Assembly (NCBI RefSeq): GCF_030929505.1 | Contig: NZ_JAVFVV010000018.1 | Coordinates: forward strand, 81,037-145,036 | Reading direction: 5' to 3' | Origin: Mesorhizobium sp. LHD-90 | Lineage (GTDB): Bacteria > Pseudomonadota > Alphaproteobacteria > Rhizobiales > Rhizobiaceae | Length of the DNA: 64,000 nt | Part shown: piece by piece, positions 7,843-16,007 of the stretch | Layout: each line of letters opens with the position of its first letter | How positions within the stretch are numbered: the stretch's first letter is position 1 | The notes under the pieces: generated by a model | Database searches by the model: none | What the model was told of the DNA's origin: nothing | What the model saw: the letters and a program-made list of their open reading frames with translations, nothing else | Made by a program: the position numbers and the translations under genes

Positions 7843-8961
7843 ATGAAACTCACCCGACTTCTGAGCGCCGCCGCCCTCGGCCTGGTGCTCGCCACGCCGG
7901 CGCTTGCCGAAGACATCACCTTCGCTGTTGTCGGTCCGATGACCGGCCAGTTGGCCACCATCGGCGACCAGTTCAAGCAGGGCGCCCAGGCAGCGGCCGA
8001 CGCCATCAACGCCGCCGGCGGCGTCGGCGGGCGGCAGATCAAGATCGCCATCGAGGACGACCAGTGCGATCCCAAGCAGGCCGTATCGGTCGCCAACCGC
8101 GTGGTCGCCAACGGCATCATGTTTGTCGACGGCCATGCCTGCTCGGGCTCCAGCATCCCGGCCTCGGCGGTCTATGCCGAAGCCGGCGTGGTGATGATGA
8201 GCCCGGCCTCGTCCAATCCGGTGCTGACCGACGATGCGGCGGCCAAGGGCTGGTCGACCATCATGCGGCTCTATACACGCGACGACGCCCAGGGCGCTTT
8301 CATCGGTCCCTGGATCGCCGAGAAGTACAAGGGCAAGAACGTCGTCGTCCTCCACGACAAGAGCGCCTACGGCCAGGGCGTCGCTGACGCGGTGAAGGCG
8401 ACGATGAACAAGGGCGGCCTCACCGAAGTTCTTTACGAAGGCATCAATGCCGGTGAAAAGGACTATTCAGCGCTGGTCACCAAGCTGAAAGATCTCAAGG
8501 CGGACGTGGTATACTTCGGCGGATACCATCCGGAAGCCGGCCTGATGCTGCGCCAGTCGGCCGAGCAGAACCTAAAATTCCAACTCATCATGCCGGATTC
8601 GATCGCCTCGCCGGAGTTCTGGCAGGTCGCCGGCCCGGCCGGCGAGGGCACCATGTTCGTGTTCCCGTCGGACCCGCAGTCCAAGCCGGAAGCCAAGGAA
8701 GCCATTGAGAAAATCAAGGCCGGCGGCTTCGTGCCCGAGGGCTTCACCCTGTTCTCCTACGCGGTGATCCAGGCCTTCGCGCAGGGCATCGAGCGGGCGG
8801 GAAGCGACGATCCGGCCAAGGTCGCCGAGGCGCTGAAGAACGGCGAGCCGATCAATACCGTCGTCGGCCAGGTCACTTTCGACGAGAAGGGCGATCTGAA
8901 GAACGCCAGCTACGACATCAACCAGTGGCACGACGGCAAGTACGCGCCGATCCAGCCGTAA
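7843..8961 (+). CDS. Branched-chain amino acid ABC transporter substrate-binding protein
   Basis: Periplasmic receptor that delivers a ligand (Leu/Ile/Val or a related amino acid) to an ABC importer. 372 residues: signal peptide MKLTRLLSAAALGLVLATPALA, then a type I periplasmic-binding fold starting EDITFAVVGPMTGQLATIG, with the family GGVGGRQIKIAIEDDQC segment and the VDGHACSGSSIPAS ligand-contact region. Start ATG 7843 follows AGGAGG. No permease or ATPase genes are adjacent, so it is an orphan receptor or serves a transporter encoded elsewhere. A strong terminator follows. Confidence 0.92.
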   Translation: MKLTRLLSAAALGLVLATPALAEDITFAVVGPMTGQLATIGDQFKQGAQAAADAINAAGGVGGRQIKIAIEDDQCDPKQAVSVANRVVANGIMFVDGHACSGSSIPASAVYAEAGVVMMSPASSNPVLTDDAAAKGWSTIMRLYTRDDAQGAFIGPWIAEKYKGKNVVVLHDKSAYGQGVADAVKATMNKGGLTEVLYEGINAGEKDYSALVTKLKDLKADVVYFGGYHPEAGLMLRQSAEQNLKFQLIMPDSIASPEFWQVAGPAGEGTMFVFPSDPQSKPEAKEAIEKIKAGGFVPEGFTLFSYAVIQAFAQGIERAGSDDPAKVAEALKNGEPINTVVGQVTFDEKGDLKNASYDINQWHDGKYAPIQP

Positions 8962-8995
8962 GATATCTGAGTTCGTTCGAGTTCTCAGGCGACGG

Positions 8996-9025
8996 CGGCC
9001 GGGACTTTGTCCCGGCCGTTTTTTT
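8996..9025 (+). terminator. Rho-independent terminator
   Basis: Perfect 10-bp stem CGGCCGGGAC / GTCCCGGCCG with a TTT loop and seven T residues directly after, 35 bases past the stop of the binding-protein gene. Confidence 0.93.
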
Positions 9026-9029
9026 GGTT

Positions 9030-9110
9030 CGTCCTTCGAGGCTCGCCCTCGGAGGTTTTCTTTTCACTTTCAATGTCTTACGGGCTCGCACCTCAGGATG
9101 AGGGCGGTCG
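9030..9110. repeat. Dispersed-repeat-like GTCCTTCGAGG ... CCTCAGGATGAGG segment
   Basis: The arms GTCCTTCGAGGCTCGCC and GGCTCGCACCTCAGGATGAGG resemble a short intergenic repeat that I recall as widespread in rhizobia and relatives. The arms are only partly complementary and only one copy lies in this window, so assignment rests on memory. Confidence 0.45.
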
Positions 9111-9176
9111 CACCTGCAAAGGCCAATCGCCAAAGTTGCAGGTACTTGGGCGATTATGCCTTTGACAAGCCCGCTC

Positions 9177-9374
9177 CTACAAAGAGCCGCCATGAAGGGA
9201 TGAAAACGCCATGAGAATATATAGGGCATAGAATCCCGGAACGCTCAACGCGGTAGCAATAGCAAGCACGACGATCCGCCATCCAAGACTCAGGCTTTTA
9301 GATGTTAAGCCATGAATCAAAACAGCTATCGCCGCAATAAATGTGACGACTACAAGAAAAAGAATGGCTGCCAA
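9177..9374 (-). CDS. Small membrane protein
   Basis: 65 residues with two probable membrane helices: AAILFLVVVTFIAAIAVLIHG and WRIVVLAIATALSVPGFYAL, joined by a short basic loop. No family recognised. The best upstream purine stretch (GAGGA) is about 20 bases from ATG 9374, too far for a clear ribosome binding site, so the gene is uncertain. It would be transcribed in the same direction as mccA, which ends about 110 bases upstream of it. Confidence 0.4.
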   Translation of the reverse strand: MAAILFLVVVTFIAAIAVLIHGLTSKSLSLGWRIVVLAIATALSVPGFYALYILMAFSSLHGGSL

Positions 9375-9484
9375 TGGCTCGGTCCTCGCGCTGAAAGGTG
9401 ATCGCTACAGGGGATTTGTCGTAGCCGGTCATCTCCGAAACCCACATCTCCGTCCACAAAGACTCGCACAGGTTGTAGGGTGCG

Positions 9485-11548
9485 TCACTCCACAAACCTG
9501 ACCAGCACCGCGCCCTCCGACACTTGCGCGCCCTCGGCGGCGATCTCGGCGATTTCGCCGTCATGGCTGGCAGCGATGGTATGCTCCATCTTCATGGCTT
9601 CGAGGATGAGAAGCGGCTGACCTTTCGTGACCGTGTCGCCGGGGGCGGCGCGCACCAGCTTGACCAAGCCCGGCATCGGCGCCCGCATCGAACCGGAGGC
9701 CTCCGCCTGGTCGGTCCGGTCGAGTGGATCGGGCACGGCGAAATCGTAGCCGATTGCGCCGGAGAAGATTGTGACGTGGCCGGGCCATTTCACCGGCCTT
9801 CTCTCTCCCCTTGAGGGTGAGATGTCGGCGAAGCCGACAGAGGGGGGGGCGGCGGCCGTGCGCCAACCCGATGCTGCGCCGGAAGAAGAGACGTCGCGCC
9901 CGGCCGCAGCCACCCCTCCCGGCCGCTTCGCGGCCACCCTCCCCCCAAGGGGGAGGGGAGCGGCGGCGCTTTCCAGTTCCACCTTCGGCCTACCGTCCTC
10001 GACAGTGACACTGGCCACGATCTCGTCGTCGCGGAAACGAATGCGGGTTTTCCGCCCGACCGGGTGGAAATGCGCGTAGCCGGCGAGCGCCGACCAGGGA
10101 TCGGAGGAAGGCGGCCGCTCGTCCAGCCCGGATGCGGCCAGCACGGCGGCGGTCATGATGTCGAGGCCGGGCGCGGGCAGGGCGGTCAAAAAATCCTGCT
10201 TGCGGCCGATCAAGCCAGTATCGACGTCGCCCGAGGCGAAATCGGCGTCCTGGGCCAGAGCTGCGAGGAAGGCGAGGTTGGTGACCGAGCCGGCGACCTC
10301 GGTCTGTTCCAGCGTCTCGACCAGAAGGCCGAGTGCGGCGGCGCGGTCCGCCGCGTGGGTCACCAGCTTGGCGATCATCGGATCGTAGTAAGGCGAGATC
10401 GAATCGCCGGCCCGCACCCCGGTCTCGACGCGGACATTTCCGCCGGCTTCGGGAAAGCTCAGATGGTGCAGCGTCCCGGTCGCCGGCAAAAAGCCTTTTG
10501 TGGCGTCCTCGGCATAAAGCCGCGCCTCGAAGGCGTGGCCCGACAAACGGATCGCGTCCTGTGTCTTCGGCAGGGGTTCGCCGGCGGCGACCCGCAACTG
10601 CCATTCGACGAGGTCGACGCCGGTGACCATTTCGGTCACCGGATGCTCGACCTGCAGGCGGGTGTTCATCTCCATGAACCAGAAACGGTCGGGTTTCAGC
10701 CCTTGCGAGGCATCGACGATGAACTCGATGGTGCCCGCGCCGGAATATTTTATTGCCTGGGCGGCTTTCACCGCGGCATCGGTCATGGCGGTGCGCAGCT
10801 CCGGCGTCATGCCTGGGGCAGGGGCCTCCTCGATCACCTTCTGGTGGCGGCGCTGCGCCGAGCAGTCGCGTTCGTAGAGGTGCACGGCGTTGCCAAGATT
10901 GTCGCCGAAAACCTGAACCTCGATGTGGCGCGGCTTGTCGACATATTTTTCGATCAGCACATGGTCGTCGCCGAAGGCGGATTTGGCCTCGCGTTTCGCG
11001 CCGGCCAGCGCCTCGGCGAAATCGTCGTGATGGTCGACCCGGCGCATGCCCTTGCCGCCGCCGCCGGCCCGCGCCTTGATCAGCACGGGATAGCCGATCT
11101 CGCGCGCCTTGGTGGCGAGCAGAACCAGCGCCTGGGCGTCGCCGTGATAACCTGGCACCACGGGCACGCCGGCCTTTTCCATCAGCGCCTTGGCGGCGTC
11201 CTTCAGCCCCATGGCGCGGATGGCTTTTGCCGACGGGCCGATGAACACCAGCCCGGCGGCCGTCACATGATCCACGAAATCCGGATTTTCGGACAGAAAG
11301 CCGTAGCCGGGGTGGATCGCCTCCGCGCCGGTCGCAAGTGCGGCCTCGATGATCTTTTGGGCGTTGAGATAACTTTCCGAGACGGGCGCAGGGCCGATAT
11401 GCACGGCCTCGTCGGCCGTGGCGACATGCAAGGCACGCGCGTCGGCGTCCGAATAAACGGCGACGGTTTTCACGCCCATTTTTCGCGCGGTGCGCATCAC
11501 GCGGACGGCGATCTCGCCGCGATTGGCGATCAGGATTTTCTGGAACAT
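9485..11548 (-). CDS. mccA: 3-Methylcrotonyl-CoA carboxylase, biotin-containing alpha subunit
   Basis: ATP-dependent carboxylation of biotin, for converting 3-methylcrotonyl-CoA to 3-methylglutaconyl-CoA in leucine breakdown. 687 residues: biotin carboxylase domain (MFQKILIANRGEIA to about 450, with glycine-rich ATP loop ARAGGGGKGMR), a linker/BT domain, and a C-terminal biotinyl domain with EAMKMEH, the biotinylated Lys near residue 653. Acyl-CoA carboxylase alpha subunits look alike; the leucine assignment comes from mccB and ivd in the same window. Start ATG 11548 follows GGAGG. Residues of about 530-583 are encoded by a palindromic repeat and are low-complexity (Ala/Pro/Gly/Arg-rich). It stands alone, about 15 kb from mccB. 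Confidence 0.9.
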   Translation of the reverse strand: MFQKILIANRGEIAVRVMRTARKMGVKTVAVYSDADARALHVATADEAVHIGPAPVSESYLNAQKIIEAALATGAEAIHPGYGFLSENPDFVDHVTAAGLVFIGPSAKAIRAMGLKDAAKALMEKAGVPVVPGYHGDAQALVLLATKAREIGYPVLIKARAGGGGKGMRRVDHHDDFAEALAGAKREAKSAFGDDHVLIEKYVDKPRHIEVQVFGDNLGNAVHLYERDCSAQRRHQKVIEEAPAPGMTPELRTAMTDAAVKAAQAIKYSGAGTIEFIVDASQGLKPDRFWFMEMNTRLQVEHPVTEMVTGVDLVEWQLRVAAGEPLPKTQDAIRLSGHAFEARLYAEDATKGFLPATGTLHHLSFPEAGGNVRVETGVRAGDSISPYYDPMIAKLVTHAADRAAALGLLVETLEQTEVAGSVTNLAFLAALAQDADFASGDVDTGLIGRKQDFLTALPAPGLDIMTAAVLAASGLDERPPSSDPWSALAGYAHFHPVGRKTRIRFRDDEIVASVTVEDGRPKVELESAAAPLPLGGRVAAKRPGGVAAAGRDVSSSGAASGWRTAAAPPSVGFADISPSRGERRPVKWPGHVTIFSGAIGYDFAVPDPLDRTDQAEASGSMRAPMPGLVKLVRAAPGDTVTKGQPLLILEAMKMEHTIAASHDGEIAEIAAEGAQVSEGAVLVRFVE
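9799..9960. repeat. Palindromic repeat lying in frame inside mccA
   Basis: About 160 bp with nested hairpins: ends CTCTCTCCCCTT and AAGGGGGAGGGGAG are inverted copies; TGTCGGC-GAA-GCCGACA at 9823-9839; GGCCGC-TTC-GCGGCC near 9930-9945; CCTCCCCC / GGGGGAGG near the right end. This matches a type of intergenic repeat that I recall as common between rhizobial genes, yet here it is read through in the mccA frame without a stop and adds about 54 residues between the carboxylase and biotinyl domains. Confidence 0.8.
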
Positions 11549-11729
11549 CGATCCTCCCGATGTGGAGGCGTCGGGAATGATTTCATCCCGCGCGCCAGCC
11601 TTGAGGAGTCGATGCCCTGTCCGGGCAAAAAAGTAAACTGGCGGGCAGCCTGCCGCCGGGGCAGGGGATGCGACTTTGCAGGCGATCGTGGACGGCAACC
11701 TGGTTTGGCTTGATCGGTCGCTGCTGCTG

Positions 11730-11996
11730 GAGCATTTCCGGGTAAATCCGGGTCAGCTCTGTTTCTCCGATGGCGAGGCGATCCGCAGGAGAGGCGCGAG
11801 GGTCGTGGTGGCGCCACGGCCGAGCGGCTCGACGCAGCGGGCGCCCGCCAGCGGGAAACCCTTCGGGCCGGGTGCATTTGGCCCAAATCCTTTGGGTTCC
11901 GGCTCGGCCGTATCACCGATACGACCTTCGCCGAAACCCTCGACCTTGGGCCAAATGCCCTCCGGCAGAGCGACCCGGATTTACCCGGAAATGCTC
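11730..11996. repeat. ~267-bp inverted-repeat element B
   Basis: Terminal inverted repeats GAGCATTTCCGGGTAAATCC and GGATTTACCCGGAAATGCTC are almost perfect. The interior matches element A (3057-3326) in opposite orientation, while the ends are unrelated to A's. It occupies most of the gap between mccA and arsC (11549-12032). No coding frame is convincing. Confidence 0.82.
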
Positions 11997-12032
11997 TAAT
12001 GAGTTGGCTCGGAAATCCCACGAGGCAAGCAC

Positions 12033-12446
12033 ATGACGGTGACGATCTACCACAATCCGGACTGCGGCACGTCCCGCAACACGCTGGCAATGATCCGCGC
12101 CAGCGGCGAAGAGCCGGTCGTCATCGAATATCTGAAAACGCCACCGAGCCGGGAGCGCCTGAAGGCGTTGATTGCCGCCATGCGGATCACCCCGCGCGCG
12201 CTGCTGCGGGAGAAGGGCACGCCCTTCACGGAACTCGGGCTCGCCGACCCGAAATGGACGGACGACGAGTTGATCGACTTCATGCTGGCGCACCCCATCC
12301 TCATCAACCGGCCGGTCGTCGAGACGCCAAGGGGCACGCGCCTGTGTCGGCCGTCGGAGGAAGTGCTGGAGTTGCTGGATAAGCCGGTTTCGAGCTTCAC
12401 CAAGGAGGACGGCGAAGTCGTGACCTGTCCTGCCAGGAGTCGATAG
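12033..12446 (+). CDS. arsC: Arsenate reductase, glutaredoxin-coupled type
   Basis: Reduces arsenate to arsenite in the cytoplasm using glutathione and glutaredoxin. 137 residues, typical length. The N-terminal thioredoxin-like fold carries the catalytic Cys11 in YHNPDCGTSRN, and the arginines expected to bind oxyanion are present in MRITPRAL, INRPVVETPRGTRL (family positions near 60, 94 and 107). There are no arsR, arsB or acr3 neighbours, so it may belong to the YffB/Spx-like side of the family or serve an unlinked exporter. Confidence 0.88.
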   Translation: MTVTIYHNPDCGTSRNTLAMIRASGEEPVVIEYLKTPPSRERLKALIAAMRITPRALLREKGTPFTELGLADPKWTDDELIDFMLAHPILINRPVVETPRGTRLCRPSEEVLELLDKPVSSFTKEDGEVVTCPARSR

Positions 12447-12525
12447 ATCGCGATCTGTGGCGCAAGACGCTTCGGGGAAGCATCCGCCTGCGCGAAGCTC
12501 CGCCTCGAAGCCGCCGGCCCGCTTC

Positions 12526-13290
12526 CTACCGCTCCCGCGCCGTCAGCGAAAACACCGCGCCTTCCGGATCCAGGCAGGGTGCGATCCAGGAGCCGCCGGG
12601 CACCTGCATCGGCTCCATCAGCACCTGGCCGCCATTGGCCTTGACCCGCTCGGCTGCCGCGTCGAGGCGTTCGACGGTGAAATAGAACTGCCAGAGCGGC
12701 ATCGGGATGTTGGCGGGCTTGTTCATCATGCCGCCGGAACGCTCGGCGCCGGCGGTGAAGAGCTGGTAGGTGCCCATCGGCCCCATGTCCATCGCCTCGT
12801 CGGCCGTCCAGCCGAACTGGCCGGCATAGAAGTCCAGAGCCGCCTTCCAGTCGGTGGTATAGAGTTCGCGCCAGCCGACGGCGCCAGGCGTGTCGGCCGG
12901 CAGCGGCTCCTGGTCCGGCCCTTGCGGCGCCATCAACATGAAGGTGGCGCCTTGCGGGTCGGCGACGACGGAAAAACGGCCGATCTCCGGGATGTCTGCC
13001 GGCTCGCGATGGATGGCGCCGCCGGCTGCCTTGATCTTCGCGGTCGCAGCGTCGACGTCCTTGACGTGGATGTAGCCCACCCAGCAAGGCGGCGTGCCCA
13101 TGGCCTTGGCTTCCGGCGGCATCCGCATGATGCCGCCGACGCCGGTCTCGCCGACCTTGACGATGATGTAGGGGTCTTGCGGGTCGCCCCAGTTTTCCGA
13201 GCCCCAGCCGACGACGGCCTTGTAGAATTTGGCAGCCGAGGCGGGATCGTCGGTCAGCAGTTCGTACCAGAAGAACCTGCTCGCGGGCAT
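12526..13290 (-). CDS. VOC (glyoxalase/bleomycin-resistance fold) protein with two domains
   Basis: 254 residues built from two tandem glyoxalase-type beta-alpha-beta modules: residues 1-125 (RFFWYELLTDDPASAAKFY to PQGATFMLMAPQG) and 130-250 (GWRELYTTDWKAALDFYAGQFGW to LDPEGAVFSLT). This is the common bacterial 27-kDa antigen Cfp30B-like layout. Metal or ligand identity cannot be read from the sequence. Start ATG 13290 follows GGAGGAG. It is convergent with arsC. Confidence 0.85.
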   Translation of the reverse strand: MPASRFFWYELLTDDPASAAKFYKAVVGWGSENWGDPQDPYIIVKVGETGVGGIMRMPPEAKAMGTPPCWVGYIHVKDVDAATAKIKAAGGAIHREPADIPEIGRFSVVADPQGATFMLMAPQGPDQEPLPADTPGAVGWRELYTTDWKAALDFYAGQFGWTADEAMDMGPMGTYQLFTAGAERSGGMMNKPANIPMPLWQFYFTVERLDAAAERVKANGGQVLMEPMQVPGGSWIAPCLDPEGAVFSLTARER

Positions 13291-13596
13291 GGCTTGCTCC
13301 TCCATCCGTAACGTTGGCGCGATCGGGCGATCGCCGCCGCCGACAATGCGCCCGGAGCGTGACGACGGAAAGGCAGGATGGGCCGAAGCGCCGAGACTGC
13401 TGACAGTCAGTGTTGCGAGTTCTCACGCGACCCGATCCTTGCGGCCGCGGGTTACTCGCGGCGAAGCGGTGGACCAGGGGCGGGGCACCGCTGTCTTTTG
13501 CTTGCACGGGGCCCGCCACGCCTTACCTATAGGGGTACGTCCTTCAGGCGCGCTTTCAGCTCGCCGCCACGACAGCCACGCGTTCGGGAGCAGACC
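13291..13596. other. Divergent intergenic region
   Basis: 306 bases between the VOC gene (minus) and the HtrA-like gene (plus). It must hold both promoters. I see no clear -35/-10 pair, palindrome or terminator. Confidence 0.4.
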
Positions 13597-14523
13597 ATGA
13601 ACAAGGAAAAGAGCTTGGATCTCGAACATGCGATGCGGTCGATCGTGACCCTGCAGTCTACGATCCCCGAGGATGCCTTCACCGCCACGGTGCTCGGCAC
13701 GCAGCGGTCCGGCAGCGGCGTGGTGATCGGCGACAAGGGGCTGGTGCTGACCATCGGTTATCTGGTCACCGAGGCGGAAGACATCTGGCTGACCGGAACC
13801 GACGGGCGCGCCGTTCCCGGCCACGCCCTGGCCTTCGACCAGGAGACCGGGTTCGGCCTGGTGCAGGCGATGGGCGCCTTCGACCTGCCGGCGCTCGAGT
13901 TCGGCAGCAGCAGGAAGGCGAAACCCGGAGACAAGGTGGTGCTGGCGGGCGGCGGGCGCGGCCAGTTCGTGCGCGCAGACATCGTCACCAAGCAGGAGTT
14001 CGCGGGCTATTGGGAATATCTTCTCGACGAGGCGGTCTTCACGGCGCCGGCGCATCCGTTGTGGGGCGGCGCCGGGCTGATCGGCGCCGACGGAAAATTG
14101 CTCGGCATCGGCTCGTTGCTGATGCAGATGGCCGCCAAGGGCAGTCGCCAGGACATCAACATGGTGGTGCCGATCGACCTTCTGCCGCCAGTGCTGGACG
14201 ATCTTCTGAAATACGGACGCGTCGACAAGCCGCCGCGCCCCTGGCTCGGCATCTATTCGAGCGACAATGACGACAAGGTGGTGGTGATGGACGTCGATGC
14301 GCGCGGCCCGGCCGCCGCCGCCGGGCTGAAGCAGGGCGACGTGGTGACCGACGTGCGCGACGAGCAGGTCGACGACCTCGCCGATTTCTATCGAAAAGTG
14401 TGGAAGAGCGGCGAGGCCGGCGTCGAGATCCCGATGCGCGTCGTGCGCAACGGCCGCGACCTGTGGCTGCGCGTCAAGTCTGCCGACCGCCGCGATTTCT
14501 TGCGGAAGCCGCGGCTGCAGTAG
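13597..14523 (+). CDS. HtrA/DegP-like protein without catalytic triad
   Basis: 308 residues: a trypsin-like domain (about 12-205) and one PDZ domain (about 213-295, PWLGIYSSDND to MRVVRNGRDLWL). The trypsin fold is evident from SGSGVVIGDKGLVLT, but the family NHV histidine site reads IGYLV (Tyr55), the Asp site reads ETGFGLVQ, and the GNSGG serine site reads PLWGGAG. All three triad residues are absent, so it is predicted not to be a protease but a PDZ-bearing binding or scaffold protein. No signal peptide, hence probably cytoplasmic. Start ATG 13597 follows GGAG. Confidence 0.85.
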   Translation: MNKEKSLDLEHAMRSIVTLQSTIPEDAFTATVLGTQRSGSGVVIGDKGLVLTIGYLVTEAEDIWLTGTDGRAVPGHALAFDQETGFGLVQAMGAFDLPALEFGSSRKAKPGDKVVLAGGGRGQFVRADIVTKQEFAGYWEYLLDEAVFTAPAHPLWGGAGLIGADGKLLGIGSLLMQMAAKGSRQDINMVVPIDLLPPVLDDLLKYGRVDKPPRPWLGIYSSDNDDKVVVMDVDARGPAAAAGLKQGDVVTDVRDEQVDDLADFYRKVWKSGEAGVEIPMRVVRNGRDLWLRVKSADRRDFLRKPRLQ

Positions 14524-14626
14524 GGCACGCCAATCGTCCACCATATGCGATTGCCAAGCCGAAATAGGGTTTCGTCCGGCGGCAATTGCAAGCGTCGCCG
14601 ACCGCAGCGGACCGGCCTTGGCCATT

Positions 14627-14664
14627 AAAAATCTATCGATTTTTTGGGCGAAGTTTTAACTTCG
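14627..14664 (+). terminator. AT-rich double hairpin, possible terminator
   Basis: AAAAATC-TATC-GATTTTT followed by T at 14627-14645, then CGAAGTT-TT-AACTTCG at 14649-14664. It lies about 100 bases after the HtrA-like gene, in a stretch much richer in AT than its surroundings, and just before the next, unrecognised gene. Confidence 0.5.
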
Positions 14665-14784
14665 ATGCGCATCAATTTTGTGTGAGGATATAATAAAGAC
14701 TGCGCCTTCCCTTGCGTAAAGTGCAGGATGTATTTGCCGGTTTTATTTGTCGTGCCGGTAAAACGCCTGTCGAGGGAGGTATAT

Positions 14785-15915
14785 GTGGAAACCAAGAACT
14801 GGAACATCCTGTTCACCAGCATCATCCGCCGGACAAATCTCGCCGCCTGGGGCAACTGGGCGCTGAACCCGGATGTCGAGCCTGGCGCCGTCGGCATTCT
14901 CGAACCCACTACCGGCGCTTTCACCCGGGTGGCGTCGCTCTCCGAACTGAACATCCGCAAGGTGGACACGTCGGAGGAATGGTCGATCAAGGATTCCTCG
15001 GTGCGGCGCACCCAGACGGAGGTCGATTTCAAGGGCGGCTACGAGGACCCGACCACCCAGACCGAGGTGAATGTCGGTCTGAAGGTGAGCTGGGAGTTTT
15101 CGCAGGAAGGCAGCATCTCATCCAACGCCACGCTGGTCAGCAAGCAGTCGGTCGACAATTTCGGCGTGGCCATAAAAAGCCGTTTCGACGAACTGCTGGT
15201 CATGGCGCGCTCGGTGAACTACGCGACGCCCGACGGTAACGGCATCCGCCAGGGTTTTGGCGTCGTCACCCACACGATGGAAGCTTCGGGCGGCGCCAAC
15301 GTTGCCTCTCTCAACAAGGACAGCACGTTTTCGCTGACCGGGTCCGTCGACGGCGTCAAGATCATGACCGGCGGCGGGACGGTGAAGGGCGACCTGCGCG
15401 GCTCCTACAAGGACACGCAGGAATCCAAGGCGTTTGAAAGCCGGCTGTGGCCGGTCAAGTCCAACGAGGCAGCCAAGACGCTGACGGCGCTGAGCTACCA
15501 GTTCGCCTCCTTCCAGGGCACGACCATCATGCCGACCTGGATCACGCCGGTTCATTCGTTCCGCGTGTTCTTCGACAACCGGCATGGCGGCACCTATATC
15601 GGCCGCTGCAAGGTGACCTGCAAAAGCGCCGCGCATGGCGGCAATTGGGAAGGCAAGGTGGATTGCTGGGGCGGCGCGATCCAGGTGATCAGCAACGTTC
15701 CGCTGGACGCCACGGACCTCGTCATCCTGGTGGACTTCGCCGCCGGTGCGGATTTCAGCTTCCCCATCCCGTCGCCGATCACCGAATGGCTCACCGGCGA
15801 ATGCACGGTCGACCTGAGCGGCGTCTGGCCGTGGGGCGCGCATGCCGAGATCAAGAAGGCCGAGACGATCGAGATCAGGCAACTGGTCGAGGAAGTGCGC
15901 GGCAAGCAAGGCTGA
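14785..15915 (+). CDS. Unrecognised beta-rich protein
   Basis: I do not recognise this family. 376 residues, no signal peptide or membrane helix. Residues 30-260 alternate polar and hydrophobic in long strand-like runs (QTEVNVGLKVSWEFSQEGS, STFSLTGSVDGVKIMTGG) with Ser/Thr/Gly turns; residues 290-345 hold three Cys (GRCKVTCKSA, KVDCWG, TGECTVD) around more strands; the C-terminus is a charged helix. The amphipathic strand pattern would suit a beta-sandwich or a pore-former, but that is speculation. Start chosen at GTG 14785 because AGGGAGG lies five bases upstream; an in-frame ATG at 14728 lacks a site. Its AT-rich leader suggests acquisition by transfer. Confidence 0.7.
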   Translation: METKNWNILFTSIIRRTNLAAWGNWALNPDVEPGAVGILEPTTGAFTRVASLSELNIRKVDTSEEWSIKDSSVRRTQTEVDFKGGYEDPTTQTEVNVGLKVSWEFSQEGSISSNATLVSKQSVDNFGVAIKSRFDELLVMARSVNYATPDGNGIRQGFGVVTHTMEASGGANVASLNKDSTFSLTGSVDGVKIMTGGGTVKGDLRGSYKDTQESKAFESRLWPVKSNEAAKTLTALSYQFASFQGTTIMPTWITPVHSFRVFFDNRHGGTYIGRCKVTCKSAAHGGNWEGKVDCWGGAIQVISNVPLDATDLVILVDFAAGADFSFPIPSPITEWLTGECTVDLSGVWPWGAHAEIKKAETIEIRQLVEEVRGKQG

Positions 15916-16007
15916 CGGAAACGGCGGGCCGCGGCGGACCCGTGCGGACGAGCGGGGCAGGTCAAACGGCGCAGGCGGACTTGGCCCGCTGGAGCGCACG
16001 GGCCAGA

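Noticed and set aside
14785..15915. Bacterial gasdermin or other named pore-former
   Set aside because: The strand pattern made me consider it, but I could not match the gasdermin N-terminal signature, and the neighbouring HtrA-like protein cannot cleave. Kept as unrecognised.
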